38,967 nt of DNA, taken from an uncultured Anaerotruncus sp. Its GTDB lineage: Bacteria; Bacillota; Clostridia; Oscillospirales; Ruminococcaceae. The notes below the pieces were generated by a model. That model was given only the letters and a program-made list of their open reading frames with translations, made no database searches and was not told the DNA's origin. A program made the position numbers and the translations under genes. The stretch covers positions 1 to 38,967 of the forward strand of contig CAJUJI010000008.1 of assembly GCA_910586875.1 (NCBI GenBank), given 5' to 3'. Every line of letters begins with the position of its first letter. The first letter of the stretch is position 1. Of this stretch, positions 13,564-21,740 are shown piece by piece.

Positions 13564-16206
13564 ATGGAATGGACCGGACTAAACGAGCTGCGGGAAAAGT
13601 TTTTAAGCTTTTTTGAAGGTAAGGAGCACCTGCGCCTGCCAAGCTTCCCGCTGATGCCTGCGGCGGATGAGGCAAGCTTACTGCTGATCAACTCCGGCAT
13701 GGCGCCGATGAAAAAGTGGTTTTTGGGGATCGAAACGCCACCCCGCAAACGAGTAACCACCTGTCAGAAATGTATTCGCACACCGGATATCGAAAATGTG
13801 GGCAAAACCGCGCGCCATGGCACCTATTTCGAGATGCTGGGCAACTTTTCATTTGGAGATTATTTCAAGCATGAGGCTACCGCCTGGGCCTGGGAGTTCA
13901 TCACCAAGGAGCTGAAGCTGCCGGTTGACCGTCTATGGGTATCGGTGTTCGAGGATGACGACGAGGCAGAGCAAATTTGGATTCAGGAGGTCGGTGTCGA
14001 TCCTACCCATATTGTACACCTAGGACGGGAGGATAATTTCTGGGAAATCGGTTCGGGACCCTGCGGGCCTTGCTCGGAAATCTATTTTGACCGCGGCGAG
14101 CAGTATGGCTGCGGCAAGCCAACCTGTGGGGTAGGCTGCGATTGTGACCGCTATGTAGAGTTCTGGAACCTGGTCTTCTCCCAGTTCGATAGCGACGGCA
14201 ACGGCAACTACGAGCGGATGGAGCATCCAAATATTGACACCGGCATGGGCCTAGAGCGCTTGGCCTGCATCATGCAAGGGGTTGACAACCTGTTTGAAGT
14301 AGACACCGTGCAGAATATCATGAAGCACATCGCGCAGATTGCAGGGGTAAATTATCATGACAACGAAAAAACTGACGTTTCTCTGCGGGTAATCACCGAC
14401 CACATTCGTTCCACTACCTTTATGGTCAGCGATGGGATTCTGCCGCAGAACGAGGGCCGCGGCTATGTGTTGCGCCGTCTGCTGCGCCGCGCTGCACGTC
14501 ATGGGCGCTTGCTCGGTATCAAAGACCTGTTCTTATACAAGGTTTGCGAGACGGTCATCCAGGAAAACGCAAATGCGTATCCGAACCTTGTGGAGAACAA
14601 GGACTATATTGTAAAGGTGATCAAAGCGGAGGAAGAGCGGTTTGCACGCACACTCAATAAGGGCATGGAGCTGCTCAACCAGTTGATTGATAAAATCGAC
14701 TCTGGCATAGAAAAGCGGATGATGAAGGGCGAGGATGCGTTCCGGCTGTATGATACGTTCGGATTCCCGGTCGACCTGATCAAAGAGATTCTTGATGAGC
14801 ATAAGATCGATTTGGATGAGACCGAGTTCCTGGTACAGATGGAAGCACAAAAGCAGCACGCTCGTGAAACGCGCGCGCAGATGGGAGATCTGGGCTGGGA
14901 AGAAGATGTTCTTGCAGCGGTGCAGGAGCGCGGCCGGTTTATTGGCTACACCGATCTGAGTTGCCAGGCGAAGGTTGTTGCAATTGTGAAGGACAACCAG
15001 TGCGTCGATTGCATGGAGGATGGTCAGTCCGGCTCCATTGTACTGGACGTGACCCCATTCTATGCGGAGAGCGGCGGCCAGGTCGGCGACATCGGTCTAA
15101 TCAAGGGCGATCTGAGCCTTTTTGAAGTATACGATTGCAAAAAGTCCCGCGGTGGACACTTTGTTCATATTGGAGAGCTGAAAACAGGTAGCATTTCGGT
15201 GGGTGATACCATAACCGCAGCGGTTGACGCGGGACACCGGCGGGATATTATGCGCAATCACACCGCTTGCCATCTATTGCAGGCTGCGCTGCGCAAGGTG
15301 TTGGGCGACCATGTGCACCAAACTGGCGCTTATTACGATGACAGCATCTGCCGGTTCGATTTCAGCCATTTCAGCGCGGTCACCCCAGAAGAATTGGCAC
15401 AGATTGAACGGATTGTCAATCATGTTGTGCTCGCTGCAATCGACGTGGATGTGCGGGAAATGCCGCTTACAGAAGCGAAAAAGCTGGGGGCAATGGCACT
15501 GTTCAGCGAGAAGTATGGGGATACCGTCCGGGTATGCAATGTACCCGGAGAATCCATCGAGCTCTGTGGTGGTACCCATCTGGATAACACCGCGAAAATC
15601 GGACTGTTCAAAATTGTAAAAGAGTCGTCGGTTGGCGCGGGAATTCGCCGGATTGAAGCGGTCACCGGCAAGAATGTTCTGGCATTCATCGCTGAGCAGG
15701 AACGGCTGCTGCTGGAAACTGCGATGGCGCTCAAGGTGGGCAATGTGGCCGAGCTGCCGGTAAAAGCGCAGGCGCAGATCTCCGAAACAAAAGCATTGCA
15801 AAAAGAGCTGGATACCATCAACAGCAAGCTTGCCGAAATGCGCATGAGCAATATTTTTGAAAATGCGCAGGAGATCCAGGGCATCCAAATTGCGTCTGTT
15901 TCGATGAATGGCGCAAAGATTGAGGCATTGCGTGCGATGGGCGACCGCGCTCGCGACAAAAATCCAAGTGCAATTTGTGTACTGGTCACCACCAATGACG
16001 GGAAAGCGAATATTCTGGTTTCCTGCGGCAAAGAGGCGGTCGCGAAGGGTGCACACGCGGGTAAAATCGTCAAGGAGTTTACCGCGCTGTGCGGCGGCTC
16101 CGGCGGCGGACGTCCGGATTCTGCGATGGGCGGCACCACCGAAATTTTCAAGGTAGATGAAGCAATGGCACAGCTTCCAGCGATTGTAAGCAAATTTATC
16201 AAATAA
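13564..16206 (+). CDS. alaS: Alanyl-tRNA synthetase
   Basis: Charges tRNA-Ala with alanine. The class II catalytic core shows GTYFEMLGNFSFGDYFK and the MGLERL segment. The editing domain has HTACHLLQAALR (zinc-binding histidines) and CGGTHLDNT. The C-terminal DHHA1 part ends with GGSGGGRPDSAMGG. At 880 aa it is full length. Of two in-frame ATGs, the one at 13564 is preferred: AAGGAG is 11 nt upstream of it but only 2 nt from the ATG at 13555. Expression is controlled by the T-box leader. Confidence 0.96.
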   Translation: MEWTGLNELREKFLSFFEGKEHLRLPSFPLMPAADEASLLLINSGMAPMKKWFLGIETPPRKRVTTCQKCIRTPDIENVGKTARHGTYFEMLGNFSFGDYFKHEATAWAWEFITKELKLPVDRLWVSVFEDDDEAEQIWIQEVGVDPTHIVHLGREDNFWEIGSGPCGPCSEIYFDRGEQYGCGKPTCGVGCDCDRYVEFWNLVFSQFDSDGNGNYERMEHPNIDTGMGLERLACIMQGVDNLFEVDTVQNIMKHIAQIAGVNYHDNEKTDVSLRVITDHIRSTTFMVSDGILPQNEGRGYVLRRLLRRAARHGRLLGIKDLFLYKVCETVIQENANAYPNLVENKDYIVKVIKAEEERFARTLNKGMELLNQLIDKIDSGIEKRMMKGEDAFRLYDTFGFPVDLIKEILDEHKIDLDETEFLVQMEAQKQHARETRAQMGDLGWEEDVLAAVQERGRFIGYTDLSCQAKVVAIVKDNQCVDCMEDGQSGSIVLDVTPFYAESGGQVGDIGLIKGDLSLFEVYDCKKSRGGHFVHIGELKTGSISVGDTITAAVDAGHRRDIMRNHTACHLLQAALRKVLGDHVHQTGAYYDDSICRFDFSHFSAVTPEELAQIERIVNHVVLAAIDVDVREMPLTEAKKLGAMALFSEKYGDTVRVCNVPGESIELCGGTHLDNTAKIGLFKIVKESSVGAGIRRIEAVTGKNVLAFIAEQERLLLETAMALKVGNVAELPVKAQAQISETKALQKELDTINSKLAEMRMSNIFENAQEIQGIQIASVSMNGAKIEALRAMGDRARDKNPSAICVLVTTNDGKANILVSCGKEAVAKGAHAGKIVKEFTALCGGSGGGRPDSAMGGTTEIFKVDEAMAQLPAIVSKFIK

Positions 16207-16284
16207 AGCCGGCTGTCGCCAATCGCAGCGGTGCGCCAGAGACCTTGCCTGGCGATTCTTCTGCATATCAGGCGGCAACCACGA

Positions 16285-16315
16285 GGTCATAGGGGCCAGA
16301 CTGCCCCCTATGACC
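16285..16315 (+). other. Stem-loop between alaS and the HIT-protein gene
   Basis: GGTCATAGGGG and CCCCTATGACC form a perfect 11-bp stem with a 9-nt loop but no T-run. It may be an RNA-processing or stability element between two co-directional genes. Confidence 0.5.
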
Positions 16316-16347
16316 GGTCAATCATTACCAAAGAAAGGAGCAGAGAG

Positions 16348-16689
16348 ATGAACGACTGTCTATTTTGTAAAATCATTGCTGGAGAAATCCCCAGCAAGAA
16401 AATTTATGAGGATGAAAGCTGTTTTGCGTTCTATGACATCGATCCACAAGCGCCTGTGCATTTTCTCGTAATCCCCAAGGCGCATATCACCGGCGCAAAC
16501 GAAATCACAGCGGAAAATTGTGCGGTGGTAGGACACATTTACGCAGTGATTGCACAGCTGACCAAAAAGCTGGATTGCAAAGATGATTACCGTGTGGTTA
16601 CAAACTGCGGTGACCTGGCGGGCCAGACGGTAAAACACCTGCATTTTCATGTGCTTGCAAAACGCTCGCTGGCGTGGCCTCCGGGCTGA
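16348..16689 (+). CDS. HinT-like histidine-triad nucleotide hydrolase
   Basis: A HIT-family purine nucleoside phosphoramidase, 113 aa, usually a cytosolic dimer. The zinc-type N-terminus CLFCKIIAGEIPS (Cys 4 and 7), DIDPQAPVHFLVIPK and the histidine triad HLHFH (97-101) are all present, with the terminal AWPPG typical of HinT. The ATG follows AAAGGAG. A terminator about 100 bases after the stop suggests it ends the alaS transcript. Confidence 0.93.
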   Translation: MNDCLFCKIIAGEIPSKKIYEDESCFAFYDIDPQAPVHFLVIPKAHITGANEITAENCAVVGHIYAVIAQLTKKLDCKDDYRVVTNCGDLAGQTVKHLHFHVLAKRSLAWPPG

Positions 16690-16785
16690 TCACAGCTGAC
16701 CCCAGCCAACGTCAACAAGCTAAGCCCTGCGCTTCAAGCCTTCGCTACAGCTTGCGGTACACGCAACAAAAAAGATATATTTTGC

Positions 16786-16816
16786 AAAAAGCAAGTTCTA
16801 ACGGACTTGCTTTTTT
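16786..16816 (+). terminator. Intrinsic terminator after the HIT-protein gene
   Basis: AAAAAGCAAGT and ACTTGCTTTTT form a perfect stem, with T-run, in the 293-base gap. Confidence 0.85.
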
Positions 16817-16865
16817 ATGGTCAGGGTGTTGCACAGTCCGCGCCGAAACTTTCCTGTATTTAGGG

Positions 16866-16895
16866 TTTACTTTCTCCCTTTGCTGGTGATATAAT
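16866..16895 (+). promoter_or_regulatory. Candidate promoter for the HAD-phosphatase gene cluster
   Basis: TTTACT, an 18-bp spacer and a perfect TATAAT, about 87 bases before the HAD gene and just after the terminator above. Confidence 0.6.
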
Positions 16896-16982
16896 AAATG
16901 CTATGCGGTGCCGGTTCTAAATTTGTCTTAGGTGCGCTGGTATTGCTGAGCCTGCGGCCGATGGCCTGAAAGGAGACTTCTT

Positions 16983-17657
16983 ATGCGGTATGACACCATC
17001 CTTTTAGATGCAGACAACACGCTATTAGACTTTGATCGTGCGGAACAGGAAGCGCTGGAGTGGGTATTCCATACGCGCGCTCTGCCATTCGATACCCAAA
17101 CGGTTGCAGATTATCGCGTCATCAACAATCGTCTTTGGCGGGCATTTGAGCAAAACCAAATTGAAAAATCGCAAATTGGACAGCAGCGGTTTCGCCTGCT
17201 GTTTGAACAGCTCGGACTGCCGCAAGATGCTGCAATGGTCAACGCTGCCTATATGGAGCGGTTGGGACAGGGCTTCTACCTGGTAGAGGGGGCGTTAGAG
17301 ACCTGCTGTGCTTTGCAGAACTTGGGATGCCGGCTTTATATTGTGACCAACGGTACCGCTCGCACCCAGTACAGCAGACTTTCTGGTAGCGGGCTAAACC
17401 CATATCTAAATGCGGTTTTCGTCTCGGAAGAGGTCGGGTTTCAAAAACCGCTGAAGGGCTATTTTGACTATGTATTTGCCCATATCCCTCAGTTTTGTCC
17501 GACAAGTACACTGCTGGTTGGGGATTCTTTAACCTCTGACATCGCGGGCGGCAAGGCAGCCGGCCTGGACACCTGTTGGTTTTGTCCCAGCGGCGCGCAA
17601 AGCGCTGAACCGACCTACATCATCCGCTCTTTGGATCAGCTTTTATCTTTGGTATAA
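16983..17657 (+). CDS. HAD-superfamily hydrolase, YjjG-type nucleotidase
   Basis: A HAD phosphatase whose pattern fits the YjjG group of house-cleaning pyrimidine 5'-nucleotidases, 224 aa. Motif I is LDADNTLLDF (nucleophile Asp 9, Asp 11). Motif II is YIVTNGTARTQ, motif III is Lys in GFQKPLKGYFD, and motif IV is LLVGDSLTSDIAGGKAAGLDTCWF. The cap domain lies between motifs I and II. The substrate is inferred from the family. The next gene starts 53 bases downstream. Confidence 0.85.
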   Translation: MRYDTILLDADNTLLDFDRAEQEALEWVFHTRALPFDTQTVADYRVINNRLWRAFEQNQIEKSQIGQQRFRLLFEQLGLPQDAAMVNAAYMERLGQGFYLVEGALETCCALQNLGCRLYIVTNGTARTQYSRLSGSGLNPYLNAVFVSEEVGFQKPLKGYFDYVFAHIPQFCPTSTLLVGDSLTSDIAGGKAAGLDTCWFCPSGAQSAEPTYIIRSLDQLLSLV

Positions 17658-17710
17658 TCAGCGGTCGCCTGTGGCAATATGCAAACAAGAATCGAAAGGA
17701 TCGTGAAGCA

Positions 17711-18079
17711 ATGGAATGTTTATTTTTGGAGTACCCCAAATGCAGCACCTGTCAAAAGGCGCGCAAATGGTTAATTGAAAATGGTGTAACACACATCAGC
17801 CGCCATATTGTTGAGCAGAACCCCGATATAGAGGAGTTAAAGCGCTGGTGTCTGCGCAGTGGTCAGCCACTCAAAAAGTTTTTTAACACCAGCGGAATGG
17901 TTTATAAACAGCTAAACCTGAAGGAAAAACTGCCCAACATGAGCGAGGAGGAGCAATACGAGCTGCTTGCCTCCAATGGGATGCTTGTCAAGCGTCCGCT
18001 GGTTATCACCGAGACCACCGTTTTGATCGGCTTTAAGCCCGCAGAATGGGAAATTTTAAAGGGAGGTTCGGCAAAATGA
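17711..18079 (+). CDS. ArsC/Spx/MgsR-family thioredoxin-fold protein
   Basis: A small thioredoxin-fold protein of the arsenate reductase/Spx family, 122 aa. YPKCSTCQKARKWL gives a CxxC at Cys 11 and 14, as in Spx-like regulators and YffB-like proteins. FFNTSGMVYKQLNL and MLVKRPLVI are family landmarks. There is no arsenic-resistance gene nearby, so a redox or regulatory role is as likely as arsenate reduction. It overlaps the next gene by 4 nt (ATGA). Confidence 0.82.
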   Translation: MECLFLEYPKCSTCQKARKWLIENGVTHISRHIVEQNPDIEELKRWCLRSGQPLKKFFNTSGMVYKQLNLKEKLPNMSEEEQYELLASNGMLVKRPLVITETTVLIGFKPAEWEILKGGSAK

Positions 18080-18471
18080 AACTTGCAGTTACCTATGAGG
18101 ATGGCGTTATCTTTCAACATTTTGGGCACACCCCTTTTTTCAAGCTGTATGAAACGCAGGCTGGCAAGGTTATTTCTTCTACAGTTGTAACCACCGAGGG
18201 CAGTGGACATGGTGCATTGGCGGGACTGCTGCGGGAACACGGCGCACAGGTGCTCATCTGCGGTGGTATTGGCCAGGGCGCCAAGGACGCGCTGGTACAA
18301 GCTGGCATTCTGTTGGTTGCAGGGGCGGCTGGAGATGCAGACGCCGCTGTAGATGGTTTTCTTAAAGGGGATTTACAAAACGATCCTAGCGCGGGATGCA
18401 GCCACCACCACGAAGGAGAACACACCTGTGGGGAGCATTCCTGCGGAGGGCACAGCTGCGGCAATCACTGA
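18076..18471 (+). CDS. NifX/NifB-type dinitrogenase cofactor-binding domain protein
   Basis: A single-domain protein of the Fe-Mo-cofactor-binding NifX/NafY fold, 131 aa. It begins MKLAVTYEDGVIFQHFGHTPFFKLYE and contains LLICGGIG-type and AGDADAAVDGFL segments typical of the family. Such proteins occur widely outside nitrogen fixation, and no nif gene is here. The last 25 residues are very rich in His and Cys (SHHHEGEHTCGEHSC and so on) and probably bind metal. That tail is encoded by DNA that also carries the start of the GIY-YIG gene in another frame. The start overlaps the ArsC-like stop. Confidence 0.82.
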   Translation: MKLAVTYEDGVIFQHFGHTPFFKLYETQAGKVISSTVVTTEGSGHGALAGLLREHGAQVLICGGIGQGAKDALVQAGILLVAGAAGDADAAVDGFLKGDLQNDPSAGCSHHHEGEHTCGEHSCGGHSCGNH

Positions 18472-18730
18472 TTGGGTTTATATGGTGCGCTGTGCAGACG
18501 GCTCACTTTATACCGGCTGGACCACCAATCTTGCGCAGCGGTTACAACACCATAACAAAGGCACTGGCGCGAAATATACCCGTTCGCGCCGGCCGGTGAC
18601 GTTGGTTTATTGCGAGGTGCATGGGGACCGTTCCTCTGCGTTGCGGCGCGAGGCTGCAATCAAATCGCTTTCCCGCAGCCAAAAGCTGGCGTTGATTGCC
18701 ACCCAGCAGATGAATCCTATCTTTTTTTGA
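18428..18730 (+). CDS. GIY-YIG nuclease-superfamily protein (YhbQ type)
   Basis: A small GIY-YIG domain protein, 100 aa. VYMVRCADGSLYTGWTTNLAQRLQHH has the two-strand signature (VYM...YTG). The downstream catalytic-type Arg, Glu and RREAAIKSLSR helix fit the YhbQ/UPF0213 group, whose role is poorly known. The start is not obvious: the ATG at 18482 would cut off the first strand. The GTG at 18428 has AAGGAG 9 nt upstream and keeps the domain whole, at the cost of a 44-nt overlap with the NifX-like gene in a different frame. Confidence 0.78.
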   Translation: MGSIPAEGTAAAITDWVYMVRCADGSLYTGWTTNLAQRLQHHNKGTGAKYTRSRRPVTLVYCEVHGDRSSALRREAAIKSLSRSQKLALIATQQMNPIFF

Positions 18731-18741
18731 GAAGTGTTTTT

Positions 18742-18803
18742 GGGTGAATTGCGGTTTCTGGTACAGACCGCAGCAGGGGGCTTTTTCTTAAAAAAAGCCC
18801 CCT
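18742..18803 (+). repeat. Composite hairpin element, copy C (right half only)
   Basis: GGGTGAATTGC (18742-18752) leads into the stem TGCGG..TCTG/CAGA..CCGCA with a TT bulge. The last stem is AGGGGGCTTTTT/AAAAAGCCCCCT (18775-18803). It matches the right end of copies A, B and D. The left stems are missing. It ends about 12 bases before the exporter's ribosome binding site. Confidence 0.8.
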
Positions 18804-18827
18804 TAAAATCCATTTGGGAGGGATTTC

Positions 18828-19625
18828 GTGACACCGGTTCAAATGTTGCTGGTGATCTGCCCGCTGGTATTTTTAGCCAGCTTTGTGGACAGCATTGCGG
18901 GCGGCGGCGGTCTCATTAGCCTGCCTGCTTTTATGCTCACCGGTATGCCAATGCACATCGCCTGCGGCAGCAACAAATTTTCCGCCTGTATGGGCAGCAT
19001 TGTTTCGTCAATCCGTTATTATAAAAATGGGAAAATTCATCTGTCCAGCGCTGTCTGTTCTGGAATACTTTCGCTGTCTGGCGCGGTGGTAGGTGCAAAA
19101 ATCAATATGATGATTCCAAACCAGCTGCTCTCCAGCGGTTTTGTATTGCTATTGCCGATCATTGCAGGGTTCGTCCTGTTTCGCAAAGAAAAGGTGCGCA
19201 CACAAATGCTAAATGGCTGGCGGCTGTATGCTACCTGTGCGCTGATTGGCTTTGTCATTGGAATGTATGACGGACTGATTGGCCCCGGCACAGGAACCTT
19301 CCTGATCTTTGCGTATACCTCCTTTGTTGGGTTTGACTATGTTACCGCAAGCGGAAATGCAAAGGTTGCAAACCTCTGCTCCAACCTGTCCAGTGCGATC
19401 GTTTATTTTCTTGCAGGGATGATCTCCTTTCAGGTCGCAATCCCTGCCATGGTTTGTAGCATCCTTGGCGGTTGGGTCGGCAGCGGAATGGCCATTCACA
19501 AAGGCAGCCGGTTTATTCGCGGGGTACTAATCTGCGTATTAGTTGGGATTTTTGCAAAGCTGGGCTGGGACCTACTCATATCAAGAGTATTTTTAGCACT
19601 TTTAGCATCTTCAATGGGGAAATAA
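18828..19625 (+). CDS. TauE/SafE-family sulfite/organic anion exporter
   Basis: An inner-membrane transporter of the TauE/SafE family, 265 aa, with about eight hydrophobic segments. The family repeat is visible near the N-terminus (LASFVDSIAGGGGLISLPAF) and again around residue 150 (GMYDGLIGPGTGTFLIFAY), each with its glycine-rich turn. The GTG at 18828 follows GGGAGGG. The exported substrate is unknown. A link to the siroheme-type reductase 5 kb away is possible but unsupported. Confidence 0.88.
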   Translation: MTPVQMLLVICPLVFLASFVDSIAGGGGLISLPAFMLTGMPMHIACGSNKFSACMGSIVSSIRYYKNGKIHLSSAVCSGILSLSGAVVGAKINMMIPNQLLSSGFVLLLPIIAGFVLFRKEKVRTQMLNGWRLYATCALIGFVIGMYDGLIGPGTGTFLIFAYTSFVGFDYVTASGNAKVANLCSNLSSAIVYFLAGMISFQVAIPAMVCSILGGWVGSGMAIHKGSRFIRGVLICVLVGIFAKLGWDLLISRVFLALLASSMGK

Positions 19626-19669
19626 ACGCTGCTCTTTGGTGTACATAAAATAGAAAGGGGATGAAACAG

Positions 19670-20362
19670 ATGCCCGATTATGAATCGCTCTATCAGGAAA
19701 TCGCCCCTATTTTTGGGGCCGCATGGTTAAAGGAACGCGCCTTTGCCGGAGCATTTCGGGACAAATGGCAGCGGACATTGCGCGCCAGTGCACGCGGCAA
19801 TCAGGATTGGCTCCCTGAAAATCCAGATGCAATTTTTGCAGTTTCTCACACCTTTCAGGGGGTTACGCTCACCTTTCATTTTGATCAGCTCAAGCTGGCC
19901 GATTGGTTTGCTCAGGACTCCAAAAGAAGGCAGCGACGGGTTTTTCAGCCGCAAACCCTCACCCGTCGCGTCGATGGCTCGGTAGGCTATTATGGTTCTC
20001 CCATGCAATATACCGCCGATGCGCCTGAGCTTTGCATCCCCGAAAAGGGCAAAGAAATTTTCGTTTGCACGCTGCCGGGACTGCCGCCGATACTCCAAAC
20101 GGTTTATGGCAACAAACGGGTAGAAAATCGCTTTCATGGGCTATTGGGCCGCAACAAACTGGAGGTTTTTTTCATTGGCACCGAATTTACGCCTGCTTTT
20201 CTGTGCGGCTCGTTTGAGATGTGTGTTTATCTGTTCTGGATTGATTGCTGTATCCTTCAGGAAAATTATGGCAAGCTGAAGGATGACGAATTAAAGGGAT
20301 TGCTGCACATCTTCCGCTCCAACTCGATGCTGACATTGAAGGGGTTTACGCCACTTGGGTAA
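19670..20362 (+). CDS. Unrecognised soluble protein (230 aa)
   Basis: I do not recognise this protein with confidence. The ATG at 19670 is preferred over the one at 19661, because GAAAGGGG ends immediately before the latter. There is no signal peptide or clear membrane segment. The sequence is aromatic-rich, with an FHFDQLKLADWF stretch, a basic patch (KRRQRR) and a C-terminal half reading CTLPGLPPILQTVYG and NRFHGLLGRNKLEVFF. Codon use matches its neighbours. Its transcript would originally have ended at the terminator now split by the phosphate cassette. Confidence 0.7.
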   Translation: MPDYESLYQEIAPIFGAAWLKERAFAGAFRDKWQRTLRASARGNQDWLPENPDAIFAVSHTFQGVTLTFHFDQLKLADWFAQDSKRRQRRVFQPQTLTRRVDGSVGYYGSPMQYTADAPELCIPEKGKEIFVCTLPGLPPILQTVYGNKRVENRFHGLLGRNKLEVFFIGTEFTPAFLCGSFEMCVYLFWIDCCILQENYGKLKDDELKGLLHIFRSNSMLTLKGFTPLG

Positions 20363-20454
20363 CAACCGCATAGCGTCCAAAGCTACGGTTTAGCATCGCA
20401 TTTGCGGGGCCATCTCATGTATCTGCGCTTCTAAAGGTCAGGATATCATTCGTC

Positions 20455-20478
20455 AAAAAAAGCAAGCCCCAAAAGGGC
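20455..20478 (+). other. Left half of a split terminator, plus 8-bp junction repeat
   Basis: AAAAAAGCAAGCCC (20456-20469) is the exact reverse complement of GGGCTTGCTTTTTT at 27372-27385. The next bases, C then AAAAGGGC (20471-20478), share an 8-bp direct repeat with 27368-27375. Joined without the intervening DNA, the two sides give a 14-bp stem with loop CAAAA. This marks the left boundary of the phosphate cassette. Confidence 0.8.
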
Positions 20479-20487
20479 AGTACTCAC

Positions 20488-20609
20488 AAGGTCATATTAG
20501 ATCATTAGCGTTGTTTTCGGAAACGGCATAGCTTACAGGCTATGCCGTTTCTTCGTTCTTTAGGTCTCTCAGCAAGGATACAGGAAGTATTCCCATAAGG
20601 TCATAGGAT
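20488..20609 (+). repeat. Short imperfect direct repeat near the cassette's left end
   Basis: AAGGTCATA occurs at 20488-20496 and 20597-20605, each within a longer similar context (TACTCA-C-AAGGTCATATTAG and TATTCCCAT-AAGGTCATAGGAT). The repeat is 109 bp apart and lies only at this end of the cassette. Confidence 0.5.
20521..20550 (+). terminator. Hairpin inside the left end of the phosphate cassette
   Basis: AAACGGCATAGC pairs with GCTATGCCGTTT around a short loop, followed by CTTCGTTCTT. It could stop read-through from the upstream gene into pstS, replacing the split terminator. Confidence 0.65.
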
Positions 20610-20686
20610 ATGTCAATCTATTGTACCCTATGTCCTGCTTATCAGTTGCTTAGTTGTTAAAAGAGTTCGATGAATACAAAGTTTCA

Positions 20687-20727
20687 TTTTACAGCGATTT
20701 TACAAAGGTATGGTATCCGATTTGACA
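20687..20727 (+). promoter_or_regulatory. Candidate PhoB/PhoP box and promoter region of pstS
   Basis: TTTTACA occurs at 20687-20693 and again at 20698-20704, an 11-bp period as in Gram-positive PhoP boxes (direct TT-A-CA repeats one helical turn apart). TTGACA follows at 20722. It is about 90 bases before pstS, and the cassette encodes its own PhoBR-type system. I could not assign a convincing -10. Confidence 0.5.
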
Positions 20728-20791
20728 TTGACGCAGTACGATTTGGATGTAGCTCAAAGCGAAAATATGAATTGCAAAGGAGAAATGCAAA

Positions 20792-21685
20792 ATGAAATTT
20801 GGTAAAAAGTTCATGGCTCTTGGCCTCATTGGAGTGCTTAGCTTCTCTGTACTGACCGGGTGCAAAAACAAAAATCAAAATGCGCAAAACAGTTTTGACA
20901 CATCCAGCGAGATCGGCGTTATCACCCGCGAGGATGGGTCTGGCACACGCGGGGCATTTATTGAGCTATTTGGCATCGAGCAGAAGAACGACGCCGGTGA
21001 AAAGGTAGATTACACCACCGACACAGCAGCAGTCACCGATTCCACCGCTGTGATGATGACAACGGTTGCCGAGGATTTATACGCTGTCGGATATACTTCT
21101 CTTGGCATGATGAACAATACCGTAAAGGCTGTTCAAATCGACGGTGTGGCCGCTACTGTCGAAAACATCAAAAATGCTACATACAAAATCGCGCGTCCGT
21201 TCAATATCGCTACAAAAACTGGCTTAAGTGATGCAGCGCAGGACTTCGTCGACTTTATCATGAGCGCCGAGGGACAGACGGTGGTAGAGGAAAATGGCTA
21301 CATTTCTGTATCCAGCACAGATCCCTATTCCGGCCCATCTGTCTCTGGCAAGGTTGTGGTTGCTGGTTCCAGTTCGGTTGCTCCGCTCATGGAAAAACTG
21401 AAAGAGGCTTACCTGCTGAAAAATCCGAATGTGGCGATTGAAATTCAGCAGAATGATTCTTCAACCGGAATGTCGGATACGATTGACGGCACCTGCGACA
21501 TCGGAATGGCCTCCCGCGAATTGAAGGATTCTGAAACAGAAAAGGGGTTAACCTCCACAGTCATTGCGCTGGACGGCATTGCGGTCATCGTCAATAACGA
21601 TAGCCCCGTAACCAGCCTTACAAACGAACAGGTCAAAGAAATTTTTATGGGCAATATCACAGAGTGGGATGATGTGCTGAAATAA
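20792..21685 (+). CDS. pstS: Phosphate-binding lipoprotein, circularly permuted PstS type
   Basis: The phosphate-binding lipoprotein of the Pst importer, 297 aa. Signal peptide and lipobox VLTGC (Cys 24). The two halves are in the reverse of the usual PstS order. Residues about 40-180 carry what is normally the C-terminal half (ITREDGSGTRGAF, then DFVDFIMS). Residues about 187-297 carry the normal N-terminal half (VVVAGSSSVAPLMEKL, DIGMASREL, VKEIFMGNITEW). Both phosphate-binding loops (GSGTR and GSSSVAP) are kept, so function should be preserved. Database entries from Clostridia with this order are known to me. It is first in pstSCAB-phoU-phoBR and has a good AAAGGAG site. Confidence 0.9.
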   Translation: MKFGKKFMALGLIGVLSFSVLTGCKNKNQNAQNSFDTSSEIGVITREDGSGTRGAFIELFGIEQKNDAGEKVDYTTDTAAVTDSTAVMMTTVAEDLYAVGYTSLGMMNNTVKAVQIDGVAATVENIKNATYKIARPFNIATKTGLSDAAQDFVDFIMSAEGQTVVEENGYISVSSTDPYSGPSVSGKVVVAGSSSVAPLMEKLKEAYLLKNPNVAIEIQQNDSSTGMSDTIDGTCDIGMASRELKDSETEKGLTSTVIALDGIAVIVNNDSPVTSLTNEQVKEIFMGNITEWDDVLK

Positions 21686-21740
21686 GAGAATTGGGTGGTG
21701 GAAAACCCTCCACCTATTCTCTGTGTTAAGGAGAACAGCT

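Noticed and set aside
15274..16290. Long minus-strand frame opposite alaS
   Set aside because: It is antisense to conserved alaS coding sequence, with no domain and no start signal.
18076..18471. Nitrogen-fixation function for the NifX-like protein
   Set aside because: No nif structural or cofactor gene is present. The domain is common in non-fixing anaerobes.
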